NCBI GenBank assembly: GCA_022606425.2
Contig: JAHDVF020000255.1
Span: 1 to 64,000, forward strand
From: Lepidostoma basale
Lineage: Eukaryota; Arthropoda; Insecta; Trichoptera; Lepidostomatidae
Reading direction: 5' to 3'
Length of the DNA stretch: 64,000 nucleotides
Shown: positions 1 to 10,880 of the stretch, piece after piece
Position numbering within the stretch: position 1 is the stretch's first letter
How the letters are laid out: every line of letters begins with the position of its first letter
Notes under the pieces: generated by a model
Database searches by the model: none
What the model saw: only the letters and a program-made list of their open reading frames with translations
Told to the model about the DNA's origin: nothing
Position numbers and translations under genes: made by a program

Positions 1-150
1 CAGGAGAATATTAGGAATTTCCTGGAGAGATCACATCACAAATGACGAGATTCTCAGCAGAATCGAAAGAGGGCGAACCCAAATGATCGGCCATATGATG
101 TGTCATGATGGACTCCTACGTGACTTAACAGAGGGGATGGTTCAGGAAAC
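1..150 (+). mobile_element. RTE-like LINE fragment
   Basis: Translates as RRILGISWRDHITNDEILSR, IERGRTQMIGHMMCHDGLL, the C-terminal region of RTE-type ORF2 proteins. Cut by the window edge and followed by an (ATT)n tract at 151-175. Confidence 0.7.
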
Positions 151-184
151 ATATATTATTATTATTATTATTATTTTGTTGAAA

Positions 185-860
185 AAACTCCTTACATCAT
201 TACAGCGCAAGCCAAATCGATGTAAAGGGTGAAAAAAAAGAATATCAAAGGAAATATACATAGAACCTTATGAATAGGAAAAGCCAGTTATCTGCTTGCT
301 GCCTTTATCATAAGGGCATTTACGAATTCGCCATACTTGCATCCAAAGAGGTCTATCTCTTCTGCAACCTCATTTAAGAGACGAATCGCCTTCAATACAG
401 GAGAACTTCGAAGGGCCTCTGTGCGGCAATTTGGGGCATAAAATAATATATGCCCCCTTGCTCTGCTATAACTATGGGGAACGTACAGATTTAGCTCTCT
501 CAGCACTCCTGGATTGAAAACACCTCCGGATAATAGCTTAAAAAAATGCTTCCCCAGAAAGATCATTCGACGAGCTTCAAGAGTGTTAAAACCCAACACT
601 CCTGAGAGAAACAGTGAGGGGTACATAAAAGGATAACAGTTATACTCCCTGAGGTATAAGTACCTTAAAAATCGTTTCTGGATCCTTTCCAGCTCCAAGA
701 TGACTGTTCTTTCTCTGGGGTCCCAAATGATAGAGCAGTACTCCAAGTTACTGCGAACCAGCGCTTCATACAGTCGACGGATCGCCATATATAGGGCGTT
801 CCCAACAGGAATATTTGAAATAGGTGTGCAAGTACATGAACTGCGTCTCATATGTTAAGT
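185..860 (-). mobile_element. Jockey-clade LINE, RT C-terminal fragment
   Basis: A 187-codon open frame (288-851) reads RLYEALVRSNLEYCSIIWDP, LERIQKRFLRYLYLREYNCY, the thumb region of Jockey/CR1-type reverse transcriptases. The segment 861-1060 is probably its degraded upstream part (LTFHCARYF-like). Confidence 0.8.
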
Positions 861-1280
861 TGAAAAGGGCTGCAAAATACCGAGCACAGTGGAAGGTGAG
901 TCTGAAGACTCCTACAAACCAATCCCTAGGATTGAATGTGTGAAGAATATTTAAGACTTGCACATCTACAGGTCTTACGTCTGTTGGAAATGTGATTTGA
1001 TGATTGGTTGATGCGCATTTATTCCCAGAAGGGTCCTCCAAAAGAGAGCAAAGGTGGATTTTTGGTCTATCCTAAACTCCCACTTCTCCTCAGCCGTGTC
1101 TCCATTGATGGATGGTCAGTTAACGTTGGCATTATAATAAACATAATAAATTGGATGACTTGTTGACTGCTATTTTCACGGAGGATGTAGGAAATGCTCT
1201 ATTTCACGAACTAGTTAAAAATAAATTTAGCATGAGGGCTGCACCTGACGCAGTCAATCAACATTTACATCAGGATAGGA

Positions 1281-1590
1281 TCATTTGAAGAAGTGCGTTT
1301 TGAGTCTCAATCTAATCTCTGACGGATTCTTAATGCACTTAAGGTCTGCAGGAAGATTGTTCCAGGCTGAAGGGTCGGTTACTGCAAAGGCTCGTTCGCC
1401 AAAATTTGTGCGAGGCCAGCGTTTTGGCACAGTCAATCTAACGATCGTAGAAGACTTTGTTGTTCGTAATGTAGACTGCCTCGTATTCAAGTTCTCGGTG
1501 ATGCAGAGTGCAGGCATTCTAGGATATGATGGGATCACTGTTATTATTTTAGAAAAGAGGCTTCTAACAGTTAACGACTAATGACTAGCT
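1281..1590 (-). mobile_element. CR1/L2-like LINE 3' fragment
   Basis: Minus frame reads LNTRQSTLRTTKSSTIVRLT, FGERAFAVTDPSAWNNLPAD, IRLRLKTHFFK: the conserved CR1/L2 C-terminus (GDRAF....P..WN.LP......FK..LKTHLF). The same family occurs at 52985-53410. The stretch 1060-1280 shows nothing I recognise. Confidence 0.8.
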
Positions 1591-1724
1591 CCCATTCCAT
1601 TGTTTTTTAGATGCCAACGGGGATGAACGAAATCTTGATTGGACCTGGGAAGGAGGGTAGAGTTGAGTAGGAAGAGTTGGTTTTAGAAATGGAAGACACA
1701 TGCCAACCATATAATAAGGAATTT

Positions 1725-2046
1725 TATAAACAAAATAATGAAAGGGTTGTTAAAATTGTTTGGACACATGGAAAGAATAAGTGAAGAGAAAATGGTGAAG
1801 AAGGTATATGTAAAGAACGTGAACAGAGCTAGAAATAGAGGAAGGCCGAGGAAAAGGTGACACGATCAAATCAATCAAATATTGAATGTCGGTCACGTTA
1901 GGAGTCAGAGAAATCGACATGCATGCATGACAAGATGTATGAATGTAGAGGAAACAAGAGAAATATGTAAGAATTCTACAGTGTGGCGGTCCATTCTTTC
2001 TGCCTACCCCTCCGGAGAGACGGCTTGATGGTTAGTTAGTTAGTTC
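1725..2046 (+). mobile_element. RTE family A 3' end
   Basis: Degraded coding end (LFGHMERISEEKMVKKVYVK, RNRGRPRK) followed by the short GTTAGTTAGTTAG tail typical of this family. 5'-truncated. The next 500 bases (2047-2560) are AT-rich with no recognisable feature. Confidence 0.8.
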
Positions 2047-2614
2047 AATTATATTTTTCTGCAACAGTTTCGGAAGAGGTAGCCAAGCAATTCCAAATTT
2101 TTATAGTTTAGTGAACTTTCATTTTATTTTGACAATGAAACCAGTGTAAAACTCATTATTATGTGGTTATTATATAATTTGACTTTTAGTTAACTTGAGT
2201 ATTTTTCAGAATTTATTGGATAGTTCTCTTATTAATAAGCACTTTAAAATCTAAGCTAAGAATGCACTACACTTATGTAGCAGTATCAACATGAAAATGG
2301 TAGATGTGAGCAGCCACAATAAATGTCAGAGAAAAGTATACAGACTGCAGGTGTGGGGGTTGTCTGACATGTTTACTAACAGTATTGCGTATTATAAAAA
2401 TATGATGCGTAGTTTTCTATAATACAAGGTGATTGTTTGACCTGTAAACTAAAGGTATTTCCAAACAGTTCTTAATATTGTTTCATGTTATAGATATATA
2501 TTTTTTATTTATTAAATTTATGGGGCTGTATTCATTACAATAATAATAGTAATAAAATTAGAATTAAAAACTTTTATAACGTTGTATAAAACCACTTTAT
2601 TTTGAGTCAGGAGC

Positions 2615-2652
2615 GCCAACCGGTTTCACTCTGTAACGAGCTTCGTCAGGGC
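2615..2652 (-). ncRNA. Candidate hammerhead motif, array copy 1
   Basis: On the minus strand: GCC, CTGACGA, a 15-nt hairpin region, GAAA, CCGG, TT, GGC. The GCC/GGC pair would be stem I and self-complementary CCGG a minimal stem III. Activity not shown; stem II is weak. Confidence 0.45.
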
Positions 2653-2728
2653 TATACACAAACTGTGTAAAATTAGAATTAAACACTTTATAACGTTGTA
2701 TAAAACCACTTTATTTTGAATCAGGAGC

Positions 2729-2766
2729 GCCAACCGGTTTCACTCTGTAACGAACTTCGTCAGGGC
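2729..2766 (-). ncRNA. Candidate hammerhead motif, array copy 2
   Basis: Same layout as the neighbouring copies, with one change in the stem II region. Minus strand. Confidence 0.45.
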
Positions 2767-2842
2767 TATACACAAACTGTGTAAAATTAGAATTAAACAC
2801 TTTATAACGTTGTATAAAACCACTTTATTTTGAGTCAGGAGC

Positions 2843-2880
2843 GCCAACCGGTTTCACTCTGTAACGAGCTTCGTCAGGGC
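2843..2880 (-). ncRNA. Candidate hammerhead motif, array copy 3
   Basis: Same layout (CTGACGA, GAAA, CCGG, TT) with GCC/GGC flanks, minus strand. Confidence 0.45.
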
Positions 2881-2912
2881 TATACACAAACTTTATGTAT
2901 AGTTTGTCTATA

Positions 2913-2950
2913 GCCCTGACGAAGCTTGTTACAGAGTGAAATCGGTTGGC
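2913..2950 (+). ncRNA. Candidate hammerhead motif, inverted array copy
   Basis: Plus strand: GCC 2913-2915, CTGACGA 2916-2922, GAAA 2938-2941, TCGG, TT, GGC 2948-2950. The CCGG palindrome is mutated to TCGG. Confidence 0.42.
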
Positions 2951-3015
2951 GCTCCTGACTCAAAATAAAGTGGTTTTATACAACGTTATAAAAGTGTTTA
3001 ATTCTAATTTTAAAT

Positions 3016-3234
3016 ATGTCAAACCACCAAGTAATAGCTTCTTTCCAAAGTTTAAATAATAATAATAAGTTTGTTTTTAAAGCACCGCTTTCGTGGTATA
3101 ATTATCCGAAGGGCGTAAAAAAAATTGTTTTAATTTTTGAAAATATTAATAAAAAAACAAATAGTCTGATCATTAATAGTGGATTATTAAACAGGTGGTG
3201 GTCTAGGAGACAGAACATTTGGATCCTGATCTAG
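3016..3234 (+). pseudogene. Start of a Penelope-like element ORF (truncated)
   Basis: Opens MSNHQVIASFQSLNNNNKFV, FKAPLSWYNYPKGVKKIVLI and soon degenerates. It starts right after the terminal repeat array. A second copy at 6702 opens MSNHQVMASYQSL; several of the nucleotide differences over these codons are silent, which suggests past selection on a real protein start. Function beyond that is not recognisable. Confidence 0.45.
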
Positions 3235-3425
3235 GGAATTGGGGTTCATGTCTAGACATGACCCAATTTCTTTATTATAATGATTAGTTATTTCTGCTCT
3301 AATCGGAGATTGTAGGATGAATTCTACCACCATTAATTTAAATCCTTATTGCCTGATGAGCCAACTACTGGAAAGGCTCAATCTTCAAAAATTTTGTTCA
3401 AGGGCAACATTTCAGCTTAATTAAT
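3195..3425 (+). repeat. Dispersed repeat with tRNA-like phrases
   Basis: Shares stretches (ATTCTA...CATTGATTTAAATCC-type) with 9010-9130 and resembles 13437-13560. Possibly an old tRNA-derived SINE; no clear A/B boxes survive. Confidence 0.35.
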
Positions 3426-3439
3426 TAGTTTGTTTATTT

Positions 3440-3735
3440 ATTTTTCTTATACACAAATGAGACATAATAAACGAAAAACATTTAGGCCACTCATTTGGAC
3501 ACAAAACGGTAAACAAAAATACAGTATTGATATGAAACTAAGAGAAAACATATGAGTATCTCAGAAGAATCCCAAATATGTCGACGTCAGCGAGGCAATA
3601 CTTTTCCAAATCCGAGACGATTAAAGTCAATGTCCGTATTGCTTTTCCTACTGGCATCACCAAAGGCAGGTTAGTTCTGCATGACGGAGCTAAAAACAAT
3701 TGATATCGGCGCTGTCGCAGGTCGTCGGATCAGAA
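3440..3735 (-). mobile_element. Jockey-like LINE 3' fragment
   Basis: Minus strand translation with breaks resembles LRQRRYQLFLAPSCRTNLPL, VMPVGKAI of the better preserved Jockey copies at 36180 and 37505. Confidence 0.65.
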
Positions 3736-3834
3736 ACAAAAATATCAATCATCGTGTGATAATCATTATTAGTGCGACCTATCATGCATCGAATGCAGGT
3801 CGGACACCACAATTTCAAAAAAGCACTTAAAGTG

Positions 3835-4145
3835 TTAGAAATGAAGATACTCTGGAGCATATCTGACTGTGTGACCAAATTAGGAATATGAGTATAAGGG
3901 AAATATGCGAAGTTGAAGATGTCTTTAGATAGGGGAGACAATGAAGAAGACATTGGTTGCAAACGTGAGAAGAGTGGATTCATCCAGACTCCCTCGTATT
4001 GTTTTGCATGGCCAACCTCAAAGTAGATGACCTCCGGGTTGACCGCCAAAAAGATGGATCGACAGCTGAGAATCTTTTTGATATTTTGCAGGAGGCATTT
4101 GAGAAGTGTGCCACAAGGCCTACACATAAAGAAGAGGAAGAAGTA
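3835..4145 (+). mobile_element. RTE-like family D fragment
   Basis: Degraded plus-strand copy of the family best preserved at 59940-60560 (phrases corresponding to IREICEVEDV, RIPHIALHGTP) ending in an AAGAAGAGGAAG tail. Stretch 4200-4760 has no recognisable element. Confidence 0.65.
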
Positions 4146-4774
4146 GATGAATACGTATTTTGTACTTTTATGAAAATAGTTATAATAATTAACAAACGGA
4201 ACATATTTTAAATAATGTTTTGTGGAGCCTTTTTGTGTGTGTGCTCTGCTACTCTGTGCAATGATGCTATCTGCATGCCTATTACATTTGTTATGTGAAT
4301 CATTTTTATTTGATCAAGTTTTTTATTAGCCCGAAGTATGATTACATGAGGATTTTCTACAGCCTTGCCAAAATTCATCAGGTGACCAAATATGCAATAT
4401 CAATCATTCTAATAAAAATGTCACTATTGAATACAAAAGTTAAAATTCGATCTTCTGTCTGTCCATTTTATGGAGAATCCTTGGAATAGTATGAGTAATG
4501 TATTTAAGACTGAGTATTTAAGAAATAATACCACTTGTGGTCTGGGATATGTTTGGTAGCAATCTGACAGATTCCCTCAAGAACTAATCAGATAGCTTTT
4601 TAAAACCAATACCACTACACAAGCTGTGTAATATAGGTGTTACTCATACTATTGCAAAGATTCTCCCTAAGATGGTTTTCTGCGATGGACAGATTGTCTG
4701 CTTGTCCTCGCACAAACTTAAGCAATAATAAAATTTTGTATTTGAAGTATAAATAAGCACTTAATATTTGTAAG

Positions 4775-4860
4775 TTTTTTTTGGAGTGATATATTCCAAA
4801 TATTTTTGATAATGCCTTATTAAGGCGAAACATGTCACTCCCATAAAATAAAATGAAATG
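4775..4860 (+). repeat. Foldback repeat family A with GAAACATGTC core
   Basis: Contains a 5-bp GCCTT/AAGGC hairpin, then GAAACATGTC and CCCATAAAAT. GGAGTGA (near 4782) pairs with TCACTCC after the core. Same family at 9240, 27340, 29805, 33590, 42205, 52490 and 55350. Confidence 0.65.
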
Positions 4861-5082
4861 TATAGAAAACTATTCCATCTATCTTGAATATTTAATCTGG
4901 AGTTATACATAATAAAATAGTCGACTGTGGTGTTTATATCCTTTTCACAAGTATGAATTTATTTAATTCTCGCATTTTTCTAGTCTTGATTACTTCACGC
5001 TCTACTTGATTTTATTACAGATATTGAATTAGATATTTTTTTTTTTTACAATCCATTGTATTTGGGTACAGTTAGTCTTGTA

Positions 5083-5107
5083 ATTAACCCATTTAGACAA
5101 TAATTGA
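5083..5107 (+). repeat. Solo left end of a piggyBac-like (TTAA) element
   Basis: TTAACCCATTTAGACA matches, with one change, the left end of the TTAA element at 30823. It is interrupted right here by an RTE insertion (5109-5941). Confidence 0.5.
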
Positions 5108-5108
5108 A

Positions 5109-5941
5109 CTAACTAACTTACCATCACGCCGTCTCCCCGGAGGGGTAGGCAGAAAGAATGGAACGCCACACTGTTCTGTCCTGACATACGTCTCTCGCTT
5201 CCTCTACATTCATACATCTTGTCATGCACGCACGTCGATTTTTCCGACTCCTCACGTGACCGACATTCAATATTTGATTGATTTGATCGTGCCACGTTTT
5301 CCTCGGCCTTCCTCTATTTCTAGCTCCGTTCACGCCGTTTACATACACCTTCTTTACCATTCTGTCTTCACTCATTCTTTCCATGTGTCCAAACCATCTT
5401 AATGACCCTTTCCTTATTTTGTTTATAACACTTTCATTCGCACCACATTCACTTCTTATACTTGCATTTGTCACTTTATCATGAACAGATTTGTCACACA
5501 TTCGTCTTAGAGATCTCATTTCTACTGCATTTATTCTACTTTCATCCTTCTTTTGCCAGTTCCATGCTTCACTTCCATACATAAGGGTCGGCACAAGAAC
5601 ACCATTGTGCACTGCCATCTTAGCTTTTTTGGATAGGCTTTTGTTTGCGATGACAACTTTAAGTGCACCATTTATTCTGTTGCCTGCGCCAACCCTTCTT
5701 TCAATATCCTTCTCCACCCTCCCATCCTTTGTAAACATACTTCCTAAATAAACAAATTCATCCACTTGTTCCAGATTTTCACCGTTTACACTAATGTTGC
5801 AGACTGTCATGCTTCCTTCTTTTTCGAAAATCATTACATTAGACTTATTCACATTCATCATCAAATCGTATCGCACCATCAAATCATCGTATCGCATCAT
5901 CAAATCGTATCGCATCATCAAATCGTATCAAATCGTAGCGT
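5109..5941 (-). mobile_element. RTE family A insertion with target duplication
   Basis: Flanked by a perfect 12-bp duplication ACAATAATTGAA (5097-5108 and 5942-5953). The open frame (5124-5921, 265 codons) is the ORF2 C-terminus: MNVNKSNVMIFEKEGSMTVC, FVYLGSMFTKDGRVEKDIER, LVPTLMYGSEAWNWQKKDES, RNRGRPRKTWHDQINQIL. 5'-truncated; the 5' junction carries a tandem repeat (5850-5940). Confidence 0.92.
5850..5940. repeat. Tandem repeat at RTE 5' junction
   Basis: About four copies of an ATCATCAAATCGTATCGC-like 17-18 bp unit with small indels. It lies exactly at the truncated 5' end of the RTE insertion and copies the element's own adjacent sequence (codons for RYDLMM), as if made by template slippage during insertion. 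Confidence 0.8.
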
Positions 5942-5998
5942 ACAATAATTGAATATCTAACAAAATAATGCTAGTCACTTGAAATATGTTTAATTATT

Positions 5999-6701
5999 TA
6001 TATTTAAAAATAAAATTCAACACTTTTTCACTTAGTATAGGGTCTTTCAATAGGGACGCTCCATTTTTAATCCCTCGTGCAGAATCTCCATTGTGGTGTA
6101 CGCTGGGTGCTACGTAGCGCCGTCCTGTTGTGGAACCATATGTTGTCGGTATCCATATCATCCAGTTTAAGCCACAAGAGTCTCAAACTTATGCATTAAA
6201 CAAAGTATTGTGGACTCTGCAGGACGGCCATGAATGCCACAAATTGGCGAACAGAGCACTGATTTTGATAATAAATTTTAACGATTTCAATGAGTTGTTG
6301 AAGCGTGTAGCGTTCCATGGTGAAATGTCAAGAATAAAATAGTATTCTTGTCAAATTTGACAGCTATCGCTTTACTAAAATGGCCGCTATACGCTGTCAA
6401 AGTTCGAGCGTCCCTATTGAAAAGCCTTAGACCACCAGGATACACCACGTGCAGCGAAGCCACGGCAAGCATTTGGCTGAAATTATATTCTATACATAAT
6501 GTCATTGAATGTCCTTTAAAATAAAATAAAAATTGTGTCAATATCACTTAGACAGGTTGTTTTATTTCATTTCAAAGTTCGAGCGCTCTTAATGAAAAAC
6601 CCGATATAAACCACCTTATTGAGTTAGTAGTGCCAACCGGTTGGCCAGCCAAAACTGTTATGTACTAAGTGAAAAAGTGTTGAATTTTATTTTTAAATAT
6701 G
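5999..6701. repeat. 36-bp perfect inverted repeat flanking a decayed unit
   Basis: 6000-6035 and 6665-6700 are perfect inverted copies (CTAAGTGAAAAAGTGTTGAA and on). Inside lie a transposon remnant and a CCAACCGGTTGG segment resembling the Penelope-like terminal repeat. The right arm reaches the MSNHQV-type ORF start at 6702. Confidence 0.75.
6040..6430 (-). mobile_element. Decayed DNA transposon with FQQDGAT-type transposase remnant
   Basis: Ends carry inverted CTTTCAATAGGGACGCTC (6043-6060) and GAGCGTCCCTATTGAAAAG (6406-6424). On the minus strand 6060-6165 reads MDTDNIWFHN and, one frame over, QQDGAT, a stop, then EILHE: the DTDNMWFQQDGAT...EIL motif of insect mariner-like transposases. 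Frameshifts and stops make it dead. Confidence 0.6.
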
Positions 6702-6760
6702 TCCAACCACCAAGTAATGGCATCGTATCAAAGTTTATTTTTCTTTTTCTTTGGTATTTC
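6702..6760 (+). pseudogene. Second copy of the MSNHQV ORF start
   Basis: Reads MSNHQVMASYQSL, then breaks off into T-rich sequence. Paralogous to the ORF at 3016. Confidence 0.4.
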
Positions 6761-7269
6761 TATGTCTCTCTGCTTGCTTAGTTTTTAATTTCAACTTATT
6801 GATATCAATTCAAATATTTATGCATACTGATATGTATTGGGAATCTTATCATCGGAACAAAAATTCTTGTATTTCTGAATTCCCTAGCAATAGTATTTGC
6901 TGATTGTGGTATGGCTGTGTTTATCAAATACCATAGGCCCATGATTGTGCTGCTAATGCAGTCCACATTTTATCTTCATTATTTTCATAACTAAAATCAC
7001 AAATGCGCTCTCTTTTCGTTTACAATATCCGCTGTAAAACTTATTTACGCAAAATATTAAATGGCTATAAAGTGTTTAAATAAGAAGAAAAAAAACTGTT
7101 TGAATATGCAATAAGCTTCAAGCATTTTCATTTTACATATTTCTTAAAATATTGTTTTGTTTTACTGCATTCATACCGCAGTATAGGTATAGTTTTTGGT
7201 CAGATTATCAACACATCTTTTCAAGAGCAAAAATTGTAATCTTATTAAATTTTAAATCCCAGATAGAAA

Positions 7270-7960
7270 TATTATTTTATGCAGAGGAAGGCATCATCAT
7301 CATCATCACCCCTTATCCGTCCACTCCTGGTCGTAGGCCTCCTCCATCTGCTTCCATGTCTGTCCATCCTGGGCAACATGCATCGACATTGTACCGGCGG
7401 TTTCTATAATTTCGTCCCTCCATCAAAGTTGAGGACTTCATGGGTTTCGGGTTGCAGTTCTAGGACACCAGCAAAGGAGCTGCGAGCGACAACCTGCCCA
7501 GCGCCATTTGAGCGCTGCCACTCTTGCGATGATATCCGACACTCCTGTTCTGGCTCTAATAATGGTGGTTCTCACCCTGTCCGCTATACTGATTCCCAAC
7601 ATCGCTCTTTCCATAACTCTTTGGACACTCTTAATTTATTTGCACTTTTCTGAGACAATGTTATGGTTTCAAATCCATAAAATAACACCGGTAGGACGCA
7701 GCAGTCAAAAACCTTTCGTTTAAGGTTGATGGATTTTTCAAAATATTATCTAATTTACGGAAGGCAACCTAACCCAAACCAATTCTTCAGTCGATTTCCA
7801 CAGTTTGATTTTCTCTATTCAGTACTATTTTGTGGCCCAAATAAATGAATCGACCATTTCGATTACGGTTTTGTCTATTGTGATCATTTCGTTTTCCAAA
7901 GATTCATGCATAGTCTTATTTTCTTTGATGTTTTATTTAGTTCTTCCAACATCGTGGATA
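7270..7960 (-). mobile_element. RTE-like LINE 3' fragment (family B)
   Basis: Minus strand reads TVIEMVDSFIYLGHKIVLNR, RVMERAMLGISIADRVRTTI, WRWAGCRS with frame breaks and ends in a GATGATGATGATGATG tail. The DDDDDA-type end is typical of RTE ORF2. 7961-9000 holds only unrecognised AT-rich DNA, including a 112-codon open frame (8104-8442) of no known family. Confidence 0.78.
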
Positions 7961-9009
7961 TTTGTTCAGGGTAACAGCTAATCAGGAGGAAGGCATAGGA
8001 TATACATAATGGCACTCTCTCTTCGCCACTATACACTTCAGAGTACATTTTCCATAGAATATCAGATAACTTCCCTAATCTGCATTACATATTTTCTTAT
8101 ACAGTGCTCAATATCTATATTATCATTGACTTGCCAGAATTGACATTCTTGCCGCAATATTTATCTCTGACACAATGTGGGATATTCTTTACAGCGGGAA
8201 CTTGGTTAGGCACAGTCTTGTTATCCAAAGTACTCAATCCGTGCTTGGGATTATATAGAATATGTCATTTGATGAATTGCAACTTTATCAGGAGTGTTGT
8301 ACACACCACACAAATCTTTTATGGCTTTAAGAGATTATGTTTTGCGTGTGTTCGTTGTGATAAGATATACATGCATTTGTTAGGCATGTGCCTGATACAT
8401 TTTATTGCATTTAAGAAACTAGATCACGTACAACAGGCGTAGCACATGGTTCATATCAACAAATGGAAGAATAATTATTTTAAAACTGCACGTTTGCATA
8501 TACTGTTTAATGAATACAATTTTATCAGAAAATTTCACCGCTGAATGTGGTGTAACTTGCCTGCTTGATGAACATATTCTTTTTAAAAATTAAAAATGAT
8601 ACTTGAATGAAATGTTTTTTTTTTTCAGAAGGTGTAATTTGATTCAGTTTGTCTAAAAAAAAATAAAAAGAGATTTATCTAAGTAAAACCGATGAAACAA
8701 TTGCATTTATATTATAATTTATAATGTAGTTTTACAAAATAAAAACCACAACCATGCATAACAAAATTGTCTAAAATTCATAATAGATTTTTTTTTCACT
8801 ATTTTGTTTTGCCCGAGTATTCTTTTAAATATATATATCTGCATAAGCAGAACGATTGTTAATTGAAGATTACGCCCCGAGAATTAAATAGTGACAATTG
8901 ACTGATTACAAAAAAAAGTTCAGGGAATGAAATAAAGTATAAAACAAACTGTATTTATAGTGTCTGTCCGCAAAATGAATAAATTATATTTATTATTTCT
9001 TGAACAATT

Positions 9010-9140
9010 TGCATTTAGATAGATAGAACACTTGGCTCCTGATTCAGGGGACTTCAGTTGAACCCTGGACACCACCATAATAATGAGCTATATTCTGCTC
9101 ATATTGAAGATTGTAAAATAAATTCTAATATCATTGATTT
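9010..9140 (+). repeat. Copy of the dispersed repeat seen at 3195
   Basis: Shares the CCATAATAATGAGCTA...CATTGATTTAAATCCT region with 3270-3350. Identity of the family is uncertain. Confidence 0.35.
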
Positions 9141-9224
9141 AAATCCTCGGTGTTAGTCTTTAAACAAACAAAAAAACAGTGATGTGAAACTCCATATTAA
9201 ATAATTAATTCAAATGAAAATGGG

Positions 9225-9350
9225 TATTACATGTTCACCTTTCTAAGGCATTATCAAATGTGATTCTGTGACATTTGATAATGGCTTAGAATAGTGAAAC
9301 ATGTCATTCCCATAAACTGTAATAAAACTACTAGAAAACAGACGGTTTCA
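9225..9350. repeat. Foldback repeat family A
   Basis: ACATGTTCACCTTTCTAAGG...ACATTTGATAATGG...GAAACATGTCATTCCC: the two halves are inverted copies around 9258, followed by the ACTAGAAAACAGA...TTTCATTTGTAT end shared with 27340 and 52490. Confidence 0.65.
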
Positions 9351-9774
9351 TTTGTATATTGATCAAATCATATTTTAAAATAAGGCAGATTAGTTTTTGT
9401 TATTTAAAAAATATTATCATGTTCATGTGAAATCTGTTCCCAATTGTATTTGGGCAGTCACAGATGCACTTATTTCTAAATATAGATGGTTTTAAATGAT
9501 ACTTATTGTGTGGCTAAACAGGTCAGACAACAAATGACTTTTCAATTGAGCCATTAGCACCACTGTGGCTGTGTTGTATGTAGCGTGCTATCTCTCTCAC
9601 CACATATGCTAATTGTACGTTTCATAAAAATTCAGTTTGGTTAGGTCATTACCCATCATCCGTATCCATTTGAAAGTGAAAGGTTCAACCAAAGAATGCT
9701 GTAATACATTTACATAAGCATATGTCTTCTCATATTGATTATTGAGAATATATTGAAATTTTTTAGTATCCATA

Positions 9775-10245
9775 TGAATATCTTCTTCTTCTTGTCCTGT
9801 CACATCTCTGTTGTGCATAGGGCCTCAAGAAACCTTCTCCATCCGACTATCGCATGCCTGAGGCCTAACATCATCCCAAGTGAGGCCTGCTACTTTAATC
9901 TCGTCCTGCAGGGCTCTTCTCCAGGTGGCTCTAGGTCTGCCTCGCTTCTGCCTCTCTCTCGTGCTCCCTGACAGATGCAGGCTGGGTTCCGTCTCAGAGT
10001 GTTTGCGTCTAGCGACTTGTTCTCTAATTGGCTTTTCGCCTGCCATGGTCCAGAGAACGGCATTTGACACTGTTTGGGGTCAATAGATCTTGAATATTGA
10101 GCGAAGGCACCTATTTATAAACACCTGGATTTTTCCAATAATGTCCGCGGTAGATTTCCAAGTCTCACATTCATACAGCAGTACGCTTTTAAGGCTACTG
10201 CTGAATATTTGGAGCTTAAGCTTTCTCGAAATGATACTGGAACGC
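9775..10245 (-). mobile_element. RTE-like LINE 3' fragment (family C)
   Basis: Minus frames read LKSVLLYECETWKSTADIIG, VFINRCLRSIF, NAVLWTMAGEKPIREQVARR, ERQKRGRPRATWRRALQDEI, and end in a GAAGAAGAAG tail. A second copy lies at 58820. An internal deletion removes the WRWIGHTLR segment. Confidence 0.82.
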
Positions 10246-10564
10246 CATCCATATGATTATACAGATGTTTTATTAAAAGAAAGACTTGGTATCAAGATTT
10301 TTATTCAATTGTATTGGCTCTTTTTCTGTAAAGAATTTGTGCTATGAAGAAATATCTGTACCGTATGGTATATCACTGTAGTTGAATTGATTGCATCTGT
10401 TTTGTTGTTTTTGTTTCTTTAATTTCCAATATTTTGTGTCTAACATGTATATTATATGCGATTATCGTACCCAGCATTTTACAAAAGTCGTGACAAATAA
10501 ATTTTGCGTGCATAACACCATGTATGAATGTTGAGCAGTCTATTATTTCTGCCTGCGTCTTCTA

Positions 10565-10880
10565 TTTTTTTTATCAGGAAGAAATGGAAAGGATCACTGC
10601 GTCACTGTTAATTTGAACCCATGGAATGCATAGATGATGACAGAATGGTTAAGAATGTATAAATTACAATGTCAAGAGAGTACGGAATCTAGAAAAACGT
10701 GGCATGACCAGATTCAAAGCTAGTTATTCCAGTTAGCCATGTTAGAAATTGAAGGAATCAACGTGCTTGTATGATTTGCTGTTTGAATGTAGAGGAAGCT
10801 AGATGGTATGTCAGGAGTAGTGTGGTGGTCCATTCTCTACCCTTCCAGTGAAATGGTGTAATGATTTGTTGTTGTATTAT
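10565..10880 (+). mobile_element. RTE family A 3' end, degraded
   Basis: Recognisable by MECIDDDRMVKN-like, TWHDQIQS and the CCATTCT...CTACCC...GAAATGGTGTAATG end. Heavily mutated. Confidence 0.6.

Larger units (their letters stand above)
2565..3010. repeat. Penelope-like terminal repeat array (3 direct + 1 inverted copies)
   Basis: Three ~114 bp direct copies (phase points 2577, 2691, 2804) on the minus strand are followed by one inverted copy at 2895-3010. Each holds the string GCC-CTGACGA...GAAA-CCGG-TT-GGC and a downstream AAATAAAGTGG module. Tandem terminal repeats plus a partial inverted copy is the arrangement reported for Penelope-like retroelements. The inverted copy leads straight into a short ORF at 3016. 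Confidence 0.7.

Noticed and set aside
1140..1280. Possible additional element upstream of the CR1 fragment
   Set aside because: Sequence looks repeat-like but matches nothing else in the window and gives no protein motif, so nothing is claimed.
2565..3010. CRISPR-like direct repeats
   Set aside because: Repeats are contiguous 114-bp units with an inverted copy and no unique spacers; this is eukaryotic DNA and the pattern fits Penelope-like terminal repeats.
7279..7653. Plus-strand 124-codon frame MQRKASSSSSPLIRPLLVVG
   Set aside because: It is the antisense of an RTE ORF2 end; the Ser run is the reverse complement of the GAT tail.
8104..8442. 112-codon open frame in an unannotated stretch
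   Set aside because: No recognisable domain, no splice or promoter context, and cysteine/leucine content expected from AT-rich random DNA. Not called as a gene.
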